A stretch of DNA of 64,000 bases, taken from the NCBI RefSeq assembly GCF_002913745.1, contig NZ_PPCG01000024.1, forward strand, positions 1 to 64,000. Reading direction: 5' to 3'. The notes below the pieces were generated by a model, which searched no databases, was not told the origin of the DNA, and saw nothing but the letters and a program-made list of their open reading frames with translations. The DNA comes from Campylobacter concisus (lineage in GTDB: Bacteria; Campylobacterota; Campylobacteria; Campylobacterales; Campylobacteraceae). Position numbers and translations under genes: made by a program. Positions 9,566-18,898 of the stretch are shown piece after piece (the first letter of the stretch is position 1; each line of letters begins with the position of its first letter).

Positions 9566-10291
9566 ATGTCTGGAGTCCTGTTTTTACTGATATTAGGCGG
9601 TGCGATATTTTTATTTATGAATGTCCAAATAGGTAGCAACCGCAAGAAACAAGCAAATGTAAATGAGGCTAAATTTCTAGTCTCACTGCTTGCAAAAGTC
9701 GCTAAAAGTGACGGCAGAGTGAGCGAGCTAGAGGCTAGGCTGATCACTCAAGTGCTAGATGATCTAAGCCAGAAAGTTAGCGGTGTGCGCGAGTATCTAA
9801 AAGAGGTCTATAACAGCCAAAAAGAAAATGTAGATAACGCCTATGAAACCGCCAGAAACTACAAGCGCGCGTTTAATCTAAACTACGATACCTGCGTGGC
9901 TAGGCTTACATTTTTTCTAAATTTAGCCTATATAGACGGTGAGTTTAACAAAAGCGAGCAAGACGTCATAAGAAATATCGCTTATGGATTTGGCATCGAC
10001 AAAGAGACGCTTGATGAGATAATCTTTAAATTTGATAGCTTTTATGGCTCGAGATTTGGGGCAGACCATGATGAGATGAGCCAAGAAAACGATGCATTTG
10101 AGGTCTTAGGACTTAGCAAAAATGCAAGTCTTGAAGAGGTAAAGGCTCGCTACAAAGAGCTTGTGAGGCAGTATCACCCTGACATTTTGATGGGCAGAGG
10201 CGAGAGCAAAGAGGTGATAGAGCGCTCTACTAAGAAGCTTCAGGAGATAAATGAGGCTTATGGGAGATTAAAAGAGAAATTTGGAGTTTAG
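9566..10291 (+). CDS. Membrane-anchored TerB-like/J-domain protein (DjlA-like)
   Basis: The protein has 241 residues: an N-terminal membrane segment (about 3-20), a TerB-like helical domain (about 35-155, with KSDGRVSELEA and YIDGEFNKSEQDVI acidic loops), and a C-terminal J domain (about 175-241) with the HPD tripeptide at 204-206. The layout is that of DjlA, a co-chaperone that stimulates DnaK at the inner membrane. The start is one base after the previous stop. C. jejuni has a J-domain gene in the same purL-purH interval (recalled), so the position is conserved. Confidence 0.88.
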   Translation: MSGVLFLLILGGAIFLFMNVQIGSNRKKQANVNEAKFLVSLLAKVAKSDGRVSELEARLITQVLDDLSQKVSGVREYLKEVYNSQKENVDNAYETARNYKRAFNLNYDTCVARLTFFLNLAYIDGEFNKSEQDVIRNIAYGFGIDKETLDEIIFKFDSFYGSRFGADHDEMSQENDAFEVLGLSKNASLEEVKARYKELVRQYHPDILMGRGESKEVIERSTKKLQEINEAYGRLKEKFGV

Positions 10292-10858
10292 ATGAAGAAA
10301 TTTATTATTTTGCTGTTAGCGGTAGCTGGCTTTTGCAGAGAGCTAAACGTGAGCGATCTTAATGGAAATGAGATCAAATTTGAGCTAAAAGATAGCGCGC
10401 TTTATGAAAATGGCAAAAAGATCGGCGAGTACAATAAGACAAGCGCTGCTAGCATCATCCTAGCTGGCAGTGATGGCGTCGAGGCTGATTTTAAGGCAGT
10501 TAGAGCTAAAAATTTAAATGAATTTAAAGAGTATATATTTTCAGATGAGGGCGGCATAAAGGTGGTGAAATTTAGCGCTAAAAGCCCGATCTGTGAGGCA
10601 TTTAGTAAAAAAGAGGCTGTAAATTTAAGCGTGCTAAGTTCAAGTTATTTTGGTGGCAAGCAAATTTCAAACTATGCCTTTAGTGTGGATATCGCAGGTG
10701 GCAAGCTTCAAAATTTAGTTAAAAAGAGCCACTTTGCAGTAAATGCTAGTGGCAAAAGTTTAGAAAAACTAGAAAATTTAACAGAAGAAAATATCAAAAA
10801 AGACACAGCCATGGGGCTACTTGTGCTTGAAAAAGCGATGTGTTTGGTGGAGAAATAA
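10292..10858 (+). CDS. Exported protein of the two-cysteine family (paralogue 1)
   Basis: The 188-residue protein starts with a short signal peptide (MKKFIILLLAVAGFCRE). C15 is not in a convincing lipobox, so it may be periplasmic. The body contains ALYENGKKIGEYNK, which lines up with [14 protein letters not shown] in the next gene, plus cysteines at C101 (KSPICEAF) and C184 (KAMCLVEK). The ATG directly follows the J-domain stop. Function unknown. Similarity to the neighbour and to the lipoprotein at 5546 is my own reading, not a search result. Confidence 0.75.
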   Translation: MKKFIILLLAVAGFCRELNVSDLNGNEIKFELKDSALYENGKKIGEYNKTSAASIILAGSDGVEADFKAVRAKNLNEFKEYIFSDEGGIKVVKFSAKSPICEAFSKKEAVNLSVLSSSYFGGKQISNYAFSVDIAGGKLQNLVKKSHFAVNASGKSLEKLENLTEENIKKDTAMGLLVLEKAMCLVEK

Positions 10859-10876
10859 ATTTAAAAAGGAAGACAA

Positions 10877-11479
10877 ATGAAGGAAATTTTGTTAGCGGTT
10901 GTGATAGCGATAGGATTAAGCGGGTGTTTTGCTCCGCCAAAGCCTATGTATTTTAAGACGAAAGACAAGGTTGTCGAATATAGTTTTGACGACAAAGGTA
11001 AATTATATGAAGATGGAAAATTGCTCGGAGACTACACTAACATCTCACGGGCAACACAGGTGCTGCTTAGAGATGATAGTGGCAAATCCTATGTAAATTT
11101 CAATGTTTATAAAACAAAAGGTGTGAAGTCGGCAACTATATATCTGTTTGAGCGAGGATCGGAATTTTCTACTATCACAACAACGGGTAGTGGCGATAGT
11201 ATTTGTTACTCTTATATGGCAGGAGAGAATTTAGATATTAGCGGATTTGCAAGTATTTATAACAAACAAGATATACTTTTTTCATACACTTTTGAGGGCA
11301 CGTTAGACAAAAAAGAGTCCAAAATGCAAAAAATTAACGAATTGTATGTTAGTAGAAGTTTCTTAGATGCTAATGGTGGCGAGGAAAAATCAAAAGTGAT
11401 TAGAGGAGAGATAATCAAGCTATATGCCTCTTATAAGCTAAAATTTATAAGAGATATTTTGAGTAGAGAGTGTAGATAG
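10877..11479 (+). CDS. Putative lipoprotein of the two-cysteine family (paralogue 2)
   Basis: There are 200 residues with a lipoprotein signal: [17 protein letters not shown], lipidated cysteine C17. The segment [23 protein letters not shown] parallels the upstream gene, and the two later cysteines occupy matching places (C110 in GDSICYSY, C199 in SRECR). It lies 18 bases after paralogue 1 with AAAAAGGAAG as ribosome binding site, and 23 bases before purH. It is probably a tandem duplicate that has diverged. Function unknown. Confidence 0.75.
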   Translation: MKEILLAVVIAIGLSGCFAPPKPMYFKTKDKVVEYSFDDKGKLYEDGKLLGDYTNISRATQVLLRDDSGKSYVNFNVYKTKGVKSATIYLFERGSEFSTITTTGSGDSICYSYMAGENLDISGFASIYNKQDILFSYTFEGTLDKKESKMQKINELYVSRSFLDANGGEEKSKVIRGEIIKLYASYKLKFIRDILSRECR

Positions 11480-11502
11480 TAAAATTTAATAAAGGAGAAA
11501 AA

Positions 11503-13035
11503 ATGAGAGCGTTGCTTAGCGTTAGCGATAAAGAGGGCATTGTAGAGTTTGCAAAGGGGCTAGAAGAGCTTGGCTGGCAGATACTTTCAACTGGCGGCAC
11601 CTATAAACTTTTAAAGGCTGAGGGGGTAAAAGCCACTGAGGTTAGCGAATTTACGGCGTCGCCTGAGATGTTTGAGGGCAGGGTAAAGACCCTTCATCCA
11701 AAGATACATGGTGGCATCTTGCACAAACGCGATGACGCTACACACGTGGCTCAGGCAAAGGAGTATGGCATCGAGGGCATCGACCTAGTTTGCGTAAATT
11801 TATATCCTTTTAAAGAGACTACCATCAGGACCGATGACTTTGCTGAGATCATCGAAAATATCGACATCGGCGGCCCAGCCATGGTAAGAAGCGCTGCTAA
11901 AAACTTTAAAGACGTGCTCATAGTCACAAGCGTGCTTGACTACGATGAAATTGTAAAGCGCCTAAGAGAGAAAAGCGATGATTATGAGTTTAGAAGATCG
12001 CTGATGATAAAGGCGTTCGAGCACACAGCAGCCTATGATAGCATGATCGCAAACTATATGAATGATAGATTTAATGGTGGTTTTGGCGATGCTAGATTTA
12101 TCGTGGGAAGCAAGGTTTTTGACACTAGATACGGCGAAAATCCACACCAAAAAGGTGCGCTTTATGAGTTTGATTATTTCTTCACAAACAACTTTAGAGC
12201 CCTTAAAGGCGAGGCAAGTTTCAATAACATGACCGATATAAACGGCGCTTTAATGCTTGCAACTAGCTTTGATGACGCGCCAGCAGTGGCTATCATCAAG
12301 CACGCTAACCCTTGCGGTTTTGCGGTAAAAGATACGTTGCTAGAGAGCTACGTAGCAGCGCTTAAGTGCGACCCGATCTCAGCATACGGCGGCGTGGTCG
12401 CGATAAATGGCACGCTTGATGAGGAGCTAGCTAAAAAGATAAATGAAATTTACGTTGAAGTAATCATCGCTGCAAATGTCGATGATGCCGCTCTTAAGGT
12501 ATTTGATAGCAAAAAACGCATCAAAATTTTCACTCAGGATAATAAATTTTTAGTCCGTGCGGATGATAAATTTGACTTTAAACACGTTGATGGTGGATTT
12601 GTATTTCAAGAAAGGGACTTTGTAAAAGACGAAGAGCTTGAAAATATGAAGCAAATGAGTAAGAAATTTGCAACTGGTAGCGAGCTAAAAGACGCTCAGA
12701 TAGCGTGGAAAGTGGCTGCGCTAACAAAGAGCAACTGCGTAGTTTATGTAAAAGATGGCGCGATGGTGGCTATTGGCATGGGTATGACTAGCCGTGTGGA
12801 TGCTGCTCGTGCGGCCGTAGCGAAGGCAAAAGAGCTAAAGATCGATCTAAGTGGCTGCGTGCTTGCAAGCGAGGCGTTCTTTCCGTTTAGAGATAGCATC
12901 GACATTGCTAGCAAAGTGGGCGTAAAATGCGTCATCGAGCCAGGCGGTAGCATCAGAGATGATGAGGTGATAGAGGCTGCTGACGAGCACGGCATGTCGC
13001 TATATTTCACTGGCGTTAGACACTTTTTACACTAA
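11503..13035 (+). CDS. purH: Bifunctional AICAR formyltransferase/IMP cyclohydrolase
   Basis: PurH carries out the last two steps of IMP synthesis: formylation of AICAR and ring closure. The N-terminal IMP cyclohydrolase domain begins [13 protein letters not shown] and has the STGGTYKLL and [13 protein letters not shown] motifs. The C-terminal transformylase domain has [12 protein letters not shown] and ends with the [22 protein letters not shown] and [10 protein letters not shown] stretches. Length 510 is standard. A ribosome binding site AAAGGAG precedes the ATG. A GC-rich hairpin follows, so this looks like the end of the purL operon. Confidence 0.97.
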   Translation: MRALLSVSDKEGIVEFAKGLEELGWQILSTGGTYKLLKAEGVKATEVSEFTASPEMFEGRVKTLHPKIHGGILHKRDDATHVAQAKEYGIEGIDLVCVNLYPFKETTIRTDDFAEIIENIDIGGPAMVRSAAKNFKDVLIVTSVLDYDEIVKRLREKSDDYEFRRSLMIKAFEHTAAYDSMIANYMNDRFNGGFGDARFIVGSKVFDTRYGENPHQKGALYEFDYFFTNNFRALKGEASFNNMTDINGALMLATSFDDAPAVAIIKHANPCGFAVKDTLLESYVAALKCDPISAYGGVVAINGTLDEELAKKINEIYVEVIIAANVDDAALKVFDSKKRIKIFTQDNKFLVRADDKFDFKHVDGGFVFQERDFVKDEELENMKQMSKKFATGSELKDAQIAWKVAALTKSNCVVYVKDGAMVAIGMGMTSRVDAARAAVAKAKELKIDLSGCVLASEAFFPFRDSIDIASKVGVKCVIEPGGSIRDDEVIEAADEHGMSLYFTGVRHFLH

Positions 13036-13040
13036 AATTT

Positions 13041-13057
13041 AGGGGCGCTTTGCCCCT
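13041..13057 (+). terminator. Hairpin after purH
   Basis: AGGGGC and GCCCCT form a 6-base-pair GC-rich stem starting 6 bases after the purH stop. There is no clear T run, so termination may be weak. Confidence 0.5.
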
Positions 13058-13086
13058 TACTTCACACTTTATAACTTTAAATTTTA

Positions 13087-13092
13087 TATAAT
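13087..13092 (+). promoter_or_regulatory. Putative -10 box for msrAB
   Basis: TATAAT within TATATAATCC lies 20 bases before the ATG at 13113. AAAGGAG is the ribosome binding site. Confidence 0.6.
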
Positions 13093-13112
13093 CCTTCAAA
13101 AAAGGAGCTCGC

Positions 13113-14153
13113 ATGAAAAAGATATTAAATTTTCTCTTGGTTTTGGCGGTATTTTTGGGTGTAAATTTGATGGCAAAAGATGAGTTTTTAAAGGAGCAGA
13201 CGATGGCAGGGCAAAATTTGAAAGAAATTTATTTAGCAGGTGGCTGCTTTTGGGGCATGCAGGGATATTTTAAAAAGATATTTGGCGTGGTGGATACAAA
13301 AGTAGGCTACGCAAATGGCAAGAGTGAGAGCACGAGCTACCGTGAGCTTCATGAAAGCGATCACGCCGAGACACTTTATGTCAAATTTGATGAAAACAGG
13401 GTTGCTTTGGCTGAAATTTTGGCTCATTTTTTTAGAGTGATCGACCCGACCTCGCTAAATAAACAAGGCAATGATGTCGGCAGGCAGTATAGAAGCGGGA
13501 TTTACTATGTTAGCAAGGATGATCTGGCTGTCATTGAGAGCTTTATGAAGATAGAGCAAAAGAAATTTAAAGATAAGATCGTGGTCGAGGTTGCGCCACT
13601 TAAGAATTTCATCATTGCCGAGGAGTATCATCAAGACTATCTTGATAAAAACCCTTTTGGATACTGCCATATCGATCTAAATTTGGCAAATAAGCCGCTT
13701 TATGATGAGGCTAAATTTAAGCCGCTTAGCAAAGAGGAGCTAAAGAGAAATTTAAGCAGCGAGCAGTATGCAGTGACGCAGGAGGCGGCGACTGAGAGGC
13801 CATTTAGCAGCGAGTATGATAAATTTGACAAAAAGGGCATCTACGTCGATATCACCAGTGGCAAGCCGCTCTTTTCAAGCGCTGATAAATTTGACGCAGG
13901 GTGTGGCTGGCCAAGCTTTACAAAGCCTATCACGACAACGGCGCTTGCGTATAGTGAGGACAACTCTTTTATGATGAAAAGGGTTGAAGTGAGGTCGCAA
14001 AACAGCGATGCGCACCTTGGACATGTATTTGAAGATGGACCAAGCGATAAGGGCGGACTAAGGTACTGCATAAACGGCGCAAGCCTTAAATTTATACCGC
14101 TTGAGGATATGGCTAGGCTTGGATATGAGGAGTTTATCCCTTACGTAAAGTAG
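13113..14153 (+). CDS. msrAB: Fused peptide methionine sulfoxide reductase MsrA/MsrB, exported
   Basis: The protein repairs oxidised methionine, with MsrA acting on the S form and MsrB on the R form. An N-terminal hydrophobic signal (about 3-21, ending VNLMAKD) predicts export or anchoring. The MsrA domain has the catalytic GGCFWGMQ (C45). The MsrB domain begins near 215, has [12 protein letters not shown], and its catalytic cysteine is C319 in [12 protein letters not shown]. The 346 residues fit the MsrA-MsrB fusion class. The zinc-binding CxxC pairs of some MsrB proteins are not seen. It has its own promoter. Confidence 0.95.
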   Translation: MKKILNFLLVLAVFLGVNLMAKDEFLKEQTMAGQNLKEIYLAGGCFWGMQGYFKKIFGVVDTKVGYANGKSESTSYRELHESDHAETLYVKFDENRVALAEILAHFFRVIDPTSLNKQGNDVGRQYRSGIYYVSKDDLAVIESFMKIEQKKFKDKIVVEVAPLKNFIIAEEYHQDYLDKNPFGYCHIDLNLANKPLYDEAKFKPLSKEELKRNLSSEQYAVTQEAATERPFSSEYDKFDKKGIYVDITSGKPLFSSADKFDAGCGWPSFTKPITTTALAYSEDNSFMMKRVEVRSQNSDAHLGHVFEDGPSDKGGLRYCINGASLKFIPLEDMARLGYEEFIPYVK

Positions 14154-14196
14154 CTTTTGTTGAAGCAAATCAATGGTTTGAAAAGTTTAATCAGAG

Positions 14197-14202
14197 TATA
14201 AT
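14197..14202 (+). promoter_or_regulatory. Putative -10 box for the DUF2249-like operon
   Basis: TATAAT within GAGTATAATTC lies 25 bases before the ATG at 14227. AAAAGGAG is the ribosome binding site. Confidence 0.6.
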
Positions 14203-14226
14203 TCTCCAAAATCAAAAGGAGAAAAA

Positions 14227-14565
14227 ATGAGTGAATTTTTCAAAAATGCAGAGCAGTTTAACGTCGATGGTGCGACGGTGCCGTTTTATAAATTTAGTGA
14301 AAATGGTGTAAGCTTTGTGGGCTTTGACTCACGTCCTTGCGTGCCGCCAGAACCTATGATGAACGCACTTTTGGCTATCAAATTTGCCGATAAAAACACA
14401 AAGATCGTGATGGTAAATCACAAATTTCCAGCTGGGCTCATCCCAAAGATAGAAAAGAGCTTTGATGTGGAGCGAGAGGACCTTGAGGGCGGGGCTGTGA
14501 AGATGACTTTTAGCCTAAAAGAGGGTGCGAGCATAGAAAACATAGACACTAGCCTTTGCCACTAA
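14227..14565 (+). CDS. DUF2249-like small protein
   Basis: The 112-residue soluble protein has the motif GFDSRPCVPPEPMMNALLAI, which resembles the DUF2249 signature (D-R-P-PPEPM, a TusA/SirA-like fold). The cysteine sits in the loop where TusA-type proteins carry a functional one. DUF2249 genes often neighbour NO-response and respiratory genes. Here it is the first gene of three: DUF2249-like, polytopic membrane protein, DUF59. The stop is one base from the next start. No experimental role is known to me; the family call is by eye. Confidence 0.65.
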   Translation: MSEFFKNAEQFNVDGATVPFYKFSENGVSFVGFDSRPCVPPEPMMNALLAIKFADKNTKIVMVNHKFPAGLIPKIEKSFDVEREDLEGGAVKMTFSLKEGASIENIDTSLCH

Positions 14566-14566
14566 T

Positions 14567-15757
14567 ATGCTTTTAAACACTTATGCGCCGCCATTTAAGC
14601 TAGTTGGTGGCTACTTTATCGCTGGGATTTTTTTCTTAGCGCTTAGCGCCTCGGCCTTTTTTTACGCTGATTTTGAGGCGATTAGCTCGCTAAACACGGC
14701 TGGCTTTTTGCATATATTTTTCGTGGGCTTTGTGATAAGCATCATCATCGGAGCTCTCTATCAGCTAACCTCAGTCATCTTAGAAAAGCCATTTTTCACG
14801 GTCAAAGGAGCTATTTTAAATTTAGTCATCTTTTGCCTGTCGCTGCTTGCTATGAGCTATGCGATGGTATTTGGCGAGGCTAGGATTTTGCAAATCAGCG
14901 GAGTTTTTCTCTTTGGCACGCTTCTCTTTTTTGGCTCGACCTATGCGCTAAGCTTTATGGGTAATAAAAAAAGAAGCTTTGCAGCCTTTGCGCTCTTTGC
15001 CTCGGCGATATTTTTATTAGTTGGCATAACGCTTGGATTTTGCCTAGTGATGATACTTGGCGGCACGCTTGTGCTTGATTTTACTATGACGCTAAAATTT
15101 CACGTATATTTTGTGCTTGGTTTTGTATTTTTCGTGATACTTGGGGCTGCAAGCGTGCTTTTGCCGATGTTTGCTTTAGCTCATGATCTTAAATTTACAC
15201 TTAGTAAGGCTTCGCTTGCCTGCTATATTTTGGCTGGGGTTTTGCTAGCGGTTGATGAAAATTTAGCCATTTTTGCAGTGGCTGTGGCAGCTTTACTTTT
15301 TATAGCTCAAGCGTTTTATATATTAAAAAAGCGCGTGAGAAAGGCATATGATTACTGGAATGTTAATATCGCACTTTCGCTGCTTGCTTTGTTTGTGGCT
15401 GCTATATTTATGATTTTTGAAAAGCTAAATTTGGCTGCGTTTTTTATGATATATGGCTTTTTGTTTGCCTTTATCGTGGCTCATCTTTATAAGATCGCGC
15501 CGTTTCTCATCTGGTATCACTATGTGGCGCCCTTTGTTGGCAAGGCAAAAGTGCCGCTACTTGATGCGATGATATTAAAAAAGGCGGCTTATTACGCCAT
15601 AGCATTTAATGCCATTTCGCTTGTGTTCTACTATTTAGCGGTTAGCTTTGAAATGAGAAATTTGGTCTATGCAAGTATGATTTTTATGGCTTTAAGCGTC
15701 ATTTTGCTTGCTATAAATATGATAAATGTTTTTAAATTTACAGGTTTTAAAGGATAA
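14567..15757 (+). CDS. Polytopic inner-membrane protein, possibly NnrS or haem-copper-oxidase subunit I-like
   Basis: The 396 residues are almost entirely hydrophobic, with about 11-12 membrane segments. Histidines recur at or near membrane positions: GFLHIFFVGF, LKFHVYFVLGF, LAHDLKF, and VAHLYKIAPFLIWYHYVAPF. This pattern recalls NnrS-type proteins and the haem-copper oxidase subunit I fold, but I cannot assign a family with confidence. Its neighbours, a DUF2249-like protein and a DUF59 metal-sulfur protein, support a redox or metal-centre context. Gaps are 1 base upstream and 3 bases downstream. Confidence 0.65.
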   Translation: MLLNTYAPPFKLVGGYFIAGIFFLALSASAFFYADFEAISSLNTAGFLHIFFVGFVISIIIGALYQLTSVILEKPFFTVKGAILNLVIFCLSLLAMSYAMVFGEARILQISGVFLFGTLLFFGSTYALSFMGNKKRSFAAFALFASAIFLLVGITLGFCLVMILGGTLVLDFTMTLKFHVYFVLGFVFFVILGAASVLLPMFALAHDLKFTLSKASLACYILAGVLLAVDENLAIFAVAVAALLFIAQAFYILKKRVRKAYDYWNVNIALSLLALFVAAIFMIFEKLNLAAFFMIYGFLFAFIVAHLYKIAPFLIWYHYVAPFVGKAKVPLLDAMILKKAAYYAIAFNAISLVFYYLAVSFEMRNLVYASMIFMALSVILLAINMINVFKFTGFKG

Positions 15758-15760
15758 AAA

Positions 15761-16057
15761 ATGAAAGAAAAAATTTATGATGCTCTGTCAAATATCGTTG
15801 ATCCCGAGGTTGGCTTTGACATCGTTTCGCTTGGGCTCATATATGATGCGAGTTGCGATAAAAACGGCAAAGCAAAGGTGACGATGACGCTTTCAACCAA
15901 GTCTTGTCCGCTTCATGAGATGATACTTGGCTGGGTTGAAACGGCTGTGCTTGGTGTAGAGGGTGTAAAAGAGTGCGAGATCGACCTGGTTTGGGAGCCT
16001 GAGTGGAATATCCAAATGGCAAGTGACTTTGTAAAAGCACAACTTGGAGTGAATTAA
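15761..16057 (+). CDS. DUF59/MIP18-family metal-sulfur cluster assembly protein
   Basis: The 98 residues cover the whole DUF59 domain: IVDPEVGFDIVSLGLIYD at the start and the cysteine motif STKSCPLHEMI (C50). Relatives such as PaaD and SufT act in Fe-S cluster maturation. The specific client is unknown; the co-transcribed polytopic membrane protein is a candidate. ATG follows AAAGGATAAAA. A strong hairpin follows the stop. Confidence 0.88.
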   Translation: MKEKIYDALSNIVDPEVGFDIVSLGLIYDASCDKNGKAKVTMTLSTKSCPLHEMILGWVETAVLGVEGVKECEIDLVWEPEWNIQMASDFVKAQLGVN

Positions 16058-16065
16058 TAAATTTG

Positions 16066-16099
16066 GCTAGAAATTTAGCTTTGCTGGCAAATTTCTAGC
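16066..16099 (+). terminator. Hairpin terminator after the DUF59 gene
   Basis: GCTAGAAATTT (16066-16076) pairs perfectly with AAATTTCTAGC (16089-16099), an 11-base-pair stem with a 12-base loop, followed by TTTT. It closes the DUF2249-like operon. Confidence 0.75.
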
Positions 16100-16270
16100 T
16101 TTTCTGCTTAAGCTTCTACTTTAAATTTTAAAAATATCATAAAAGCGCGGTTAAATTTGTTCGGGGCTGCTTAAGCTCTTTAATAAATTTACAAATAAAT
16201 TTATACAAGTAAAAGCTAAAAATAATGCGAGCTATATAGGTAATGGTTAAAATTTGAATATATAAAAAGG

Positions 16271-16297
16271 TAAATTGCAAGATAAACTTGCAATTTA
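16271..16297 (-). terminator. Hairpin terminator after ftsZ
   Basis: TAAATTGCAAG (16271-16281) pairs perfectly with CTTGCAATTTA (16287-16297), an 11-base-pair stem with a 5-base loop. On the minus strand it is followed closely by CCTTTTT. It lies 24 bases past the ftsZ stop. Confidence 0.75.
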
Positions 16298-16320
16298 ACA
16301 GGAGAATTTTTAGTTAGGAC

Positions 16321-17460
16321 TTAGTCCATTTGGTGACGAAGATATGATGGGATATCTAGCTGAGAGATATACTCGTCGCTATTATATCCACCACTTACTC
16401 TTCTTTTTAAAACGATATTTTTATTTAGAAGATCGTTTTCAGGCTCTTGGGCTATTTTTTTTTCTTCGCTTTCTTTTTCAGCACCTTTAAAACCTGTTGC
16501 GATGATAGTAACTTCGACTTTATTGTCTTCTATGTTTTCATCGGTTGTTGTACCAAAGATCACATCAGCATCGTCATCAGATGCCTCTTCGATCATTGAC
16601 ATAGCACTATGAAGATCATCAAGTGAGCAGTTTGGATGCATTTTAAAATGAACTAAAACGCCAAGCGCTCCGTTTATGTTCATGTTATCAAGCAGTGGTG
16701 ATTGGATAGCATTTTTTATAGCTTCTTGAGCTGCACCCTCGCCATAAGCCTCGCCAACGCCCATTAAAGCATGACCTCTGTGGCTCATAACTGTTTTTAC
16801 GTCAGCAAAATCAAGGTTGATATCGCTAACACCAGAGTCAAGCACGATAGAGCACATACCATTTACCGCTCTTGCAAGCACTTCATCAACCATTTTAAAG
16901 CTCTCTTTGATGCCTGATTTTTTGTCTATCAAAGTTAAAAGTCTGTCGTTTGGTATGATAACGATAGAGTCGCTCTCTTTTCTAAGCTCGCTTAGACCGA
17001 TATCAGCTAGCTTGCTGCGCTTTTTACCCTCAAATGAAAAAGGCATAGTCACAACAGCAACTGTTAGCGCACCTATCTCTTTTGCAGCTTGTGCAACAAC
17101 CGGAGCAGCGCCTGTACCTGTACCACCGCCAAGACCTGAAGCGATAAACACAACATCAGAAGTCTCAAGAGCACTTTTTATCTCTTCGTAGCTCTCTTGT
17201 GCAGCCTCTTTGCCAACTTCTGGTCTCATGCCAGCGCCAAGACCTTTTGTCTTTTTCTCACCAAGCTGTATCTTTGTGTGTGCAGGAGAATTGTCAAGTG
17301 CCTTAGCATCTGTGTTTGCTATCATTAGATCGATGTCTAAATTTGGATTCTCTCTTATGATGTGGTTTATCATATTACCACCACCACCACCTACACCTAC
17401 TACCTTTATCTTTGCGCTATATAGGCTCTTGTTCTCTTCGATTGTGAAACTGTTGCTCAT
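16321..17460 (-). CDS. ftsZ: Cell division protein FtsZ
   Basis: FtsZ is the tubulin-like GTPase that forms the division ring. The tubulin signature GGGTGTG is present near residue 110, and the N-terminal glycine run VVGVGGGGGN binds nucleotide. The conserved C-terminal peptide for FtsA and other partners is LDIPSYLR. The open frame continues 14 codons upstream to 17502, inside ftsA, but the ATG at 17460 has GGAG at the right spacing and gives the usual start MSNSFTIEEN, 379 residues. It is 14 bases downstream of ftsA, in one operon with ppiD. Confidence 0.97.
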   Translation of the reverse strand: MSNSFTIEENKSLYSAKIKVVGVGGGGGNMINHIIRENPNLDIDLMIANTDAKALDNSPAHTKIQLGEKKTKGLGAGMRPEVGKEAAQESYEEIKSALETSDVVFIASGLGGGTGTGAAPVVAQAAKEIGALTVAVVTMPFSFEGKKRSKLADIGLSELRKESDSIVIIPNDRLLTLIDKKSGIKESFKMVDEVLARAVNGMCSIVLDSGVSDINLDFADVKTVMSHRGHALMGVGEAYGEGAAQEAIKNAIQSPLLDNMNINGALGVLVHFKMHPNCSLDDLHSAMSMIEEASDDDADVIFGTTTDENIEDNKVEVTIIATGFKGAEKESEEKKIAQEPENDLLNKNIVLKRRVSGGYNSDEYISQLDIPSYLRHQMD

Positions 17461-17474
17461 TGTAAAAATTCTCC

Positions 17475-18893
17475 TCAAAATAGTTGCGTCATGCTGTGCC
17501 AAAATTTCTTTAAAGCACTTGGTTTTTTTTCTTGCTTACTTATATCAGCGATATTTGCAAGCTCGTTTTTGTTGTTTGTTTGTTCTAAATTTATATCCAT
17601 ATTTACAAGCTCAATGCCCTCTTCAAAATCATCTTTATTCTGTTTTTTTGTTTCAAATTTCTCTTTTTTCTCTTCTTCAAAAATATTGAAATTTGTTTTT
17701 GGCTTTGATCTTAACTCACCTTTATATCTCATCTTTTTTTCTGAGTCTATCTCATAAGGTGTAAATTCACCAGCGCCATACATGCAAAGTCCTATCGCAC
17801 AAGAATTTGCTGGATCTCTTAAAATCTCATATAAACCATCCATCTCTTTTGGTCTAGCGATCCTGACTGGCATGTTGTCAAATATCGCAGAAGCTAGGTC
17901 TTTTAACCCATCAAGCTTTGTCATGCCGCCAGTTAGTACTATGCCAGCGCCAACAAGATCTTTATATCCACTATCTTCAAGCATATTTGCAAGCACCATC
18001 ACAGTCTCTTCTGCTCTAGCTGAGATGACATTTGATATAACATCAAGTGAAACTTCGTGAGTTTTTTGCTCATCGCCAAGTCTTGGAAGCTCGATAAGAT
18101 CAACTGATTTATTTACCAGCTTGCCATATTCTAGTTTTATCTCTTCAGCTTTTGGCAAAGGAGTATGAAGTGCCATTGAAAGATCTATAGTTATATTTGC
18201 AGAGCCAACGTGTAGATATGAGTTATATCTTAGTGAATTTCCAGCGTGCACTACCATATTACATGTCTCGCCACCCATATCTATAAGAGCAACACCAAGT
18301 TCTTTTTCATCTTTTGTTAGTGTTGCTATGGCTGAAGCGTAACCAGAAAGAACTACATTATCAACCTGCACACCTGCTAAATTTACAGCTTTTCTTAGAT
18401 TGCTAAGTTGTGATTTTTGAATACTTATGATATGAGTTTGCACTTCAAGTCTAGTGCCATTCATGCCGATAGGGTCTTCTATAAATTCTTGTCCATCCAC
18501 TTTAAAGTTGTAAGGCAATACATGAAGTTTTTCATATTCTGGTGAAGTCTCGGCATTGTGATCTGCCATCTGCATAGCGCGCTCTATCTCTTTTATACCT
18601 ATTTCATGATTTGGTATATTTACTACGCCGCTGCTATTTACACTTTTAGTATATTTTCCAGATATCGAAACTACTACTCTTTCGTAGTGTGTGCCCGCAA
18701 CTTTTTGCGCTTCTATGAGTGCATTTTTGATAGATTTTGCAGCTAGTTCAATGTTGTTTATAGCACCCTTTTTTATACCTTGTGCTTTTTCTGTACCTAT
18801 TCCTATTATCTTTATGCCATCATCATTTTGCTCTGCTATAACAGCACAAATTTGAAATGATCCGACATCTATGCCTAAAATTCTAGTACTCAA
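17475..18893 (-). CDS. ftsA: Cell division protein FtsA
   Basis: FtsA is the actin-like ATPase that tethers FtsZ to the membrane. The N-terminus MSTRILGIDVGSFQICAVI is the phosphate-1 motif of the actin fold. ALIDMGGETCNMVV is phosphate-2, and GAGIVLTGGMTKLDGL is the adenosine motif. The 472 residues end in a linker and an amphipathic helix (ALKKFWHSMTQLF) that fits the membrane-targeting tail. It starts 5 bases after the ppiD stop and precedes ftsZ. Confidence 0.96.
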   Translation of the reverse strand: MSTRILGIDVGSFQICAVIAEQNDDGIKIIGIGTEKAQGIKKGAINNIELAAKSIKNALIEAQKVAGTHYERVVVSISGKYTKSVNSSGVVNIPNHEIGIKEIERAMQMADHNAETSPEYEKLHVLPYNFKVDGQEFIEDPIGMNGTRLEVQTHIISIQKSQLSNLRKAVNLAGVQVDNVVLSGYASAIATLTKDEKELGVALIDMGGETCNMVVHAGNSLRYNSYLHVGSANITIDLSMALHTPLPKAEEIKLEYGKLVNKSVDLIELPRLGDEQKTHEVSLDVISNVISARAEETVMVLANMLEDSGYKDLVGAGIVLTGGMTKLDGLKDLASAIFDNMPVRIARPKEMDGLYEILRDPANSCAIGLCMYGAGEFTPYEIDSEKKMRYKGELRSKPKTNFNIFEEEKKEKFETKKQNKDDFEEGIELVNMDINLEQTNNKNELANIADISKQEKKPSALKKFWHSMTQLF

Positions 18894-18898
18894 AATTT

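Noticed and set aside
17482-17689. Plus-strand reading frames opposite ftsA and ftsZ
   Set aside because: They are shadows of well-supported minus-strand division genes, rich in Phe/Ser/Leu with no family resemblance or ribosome binding sites.
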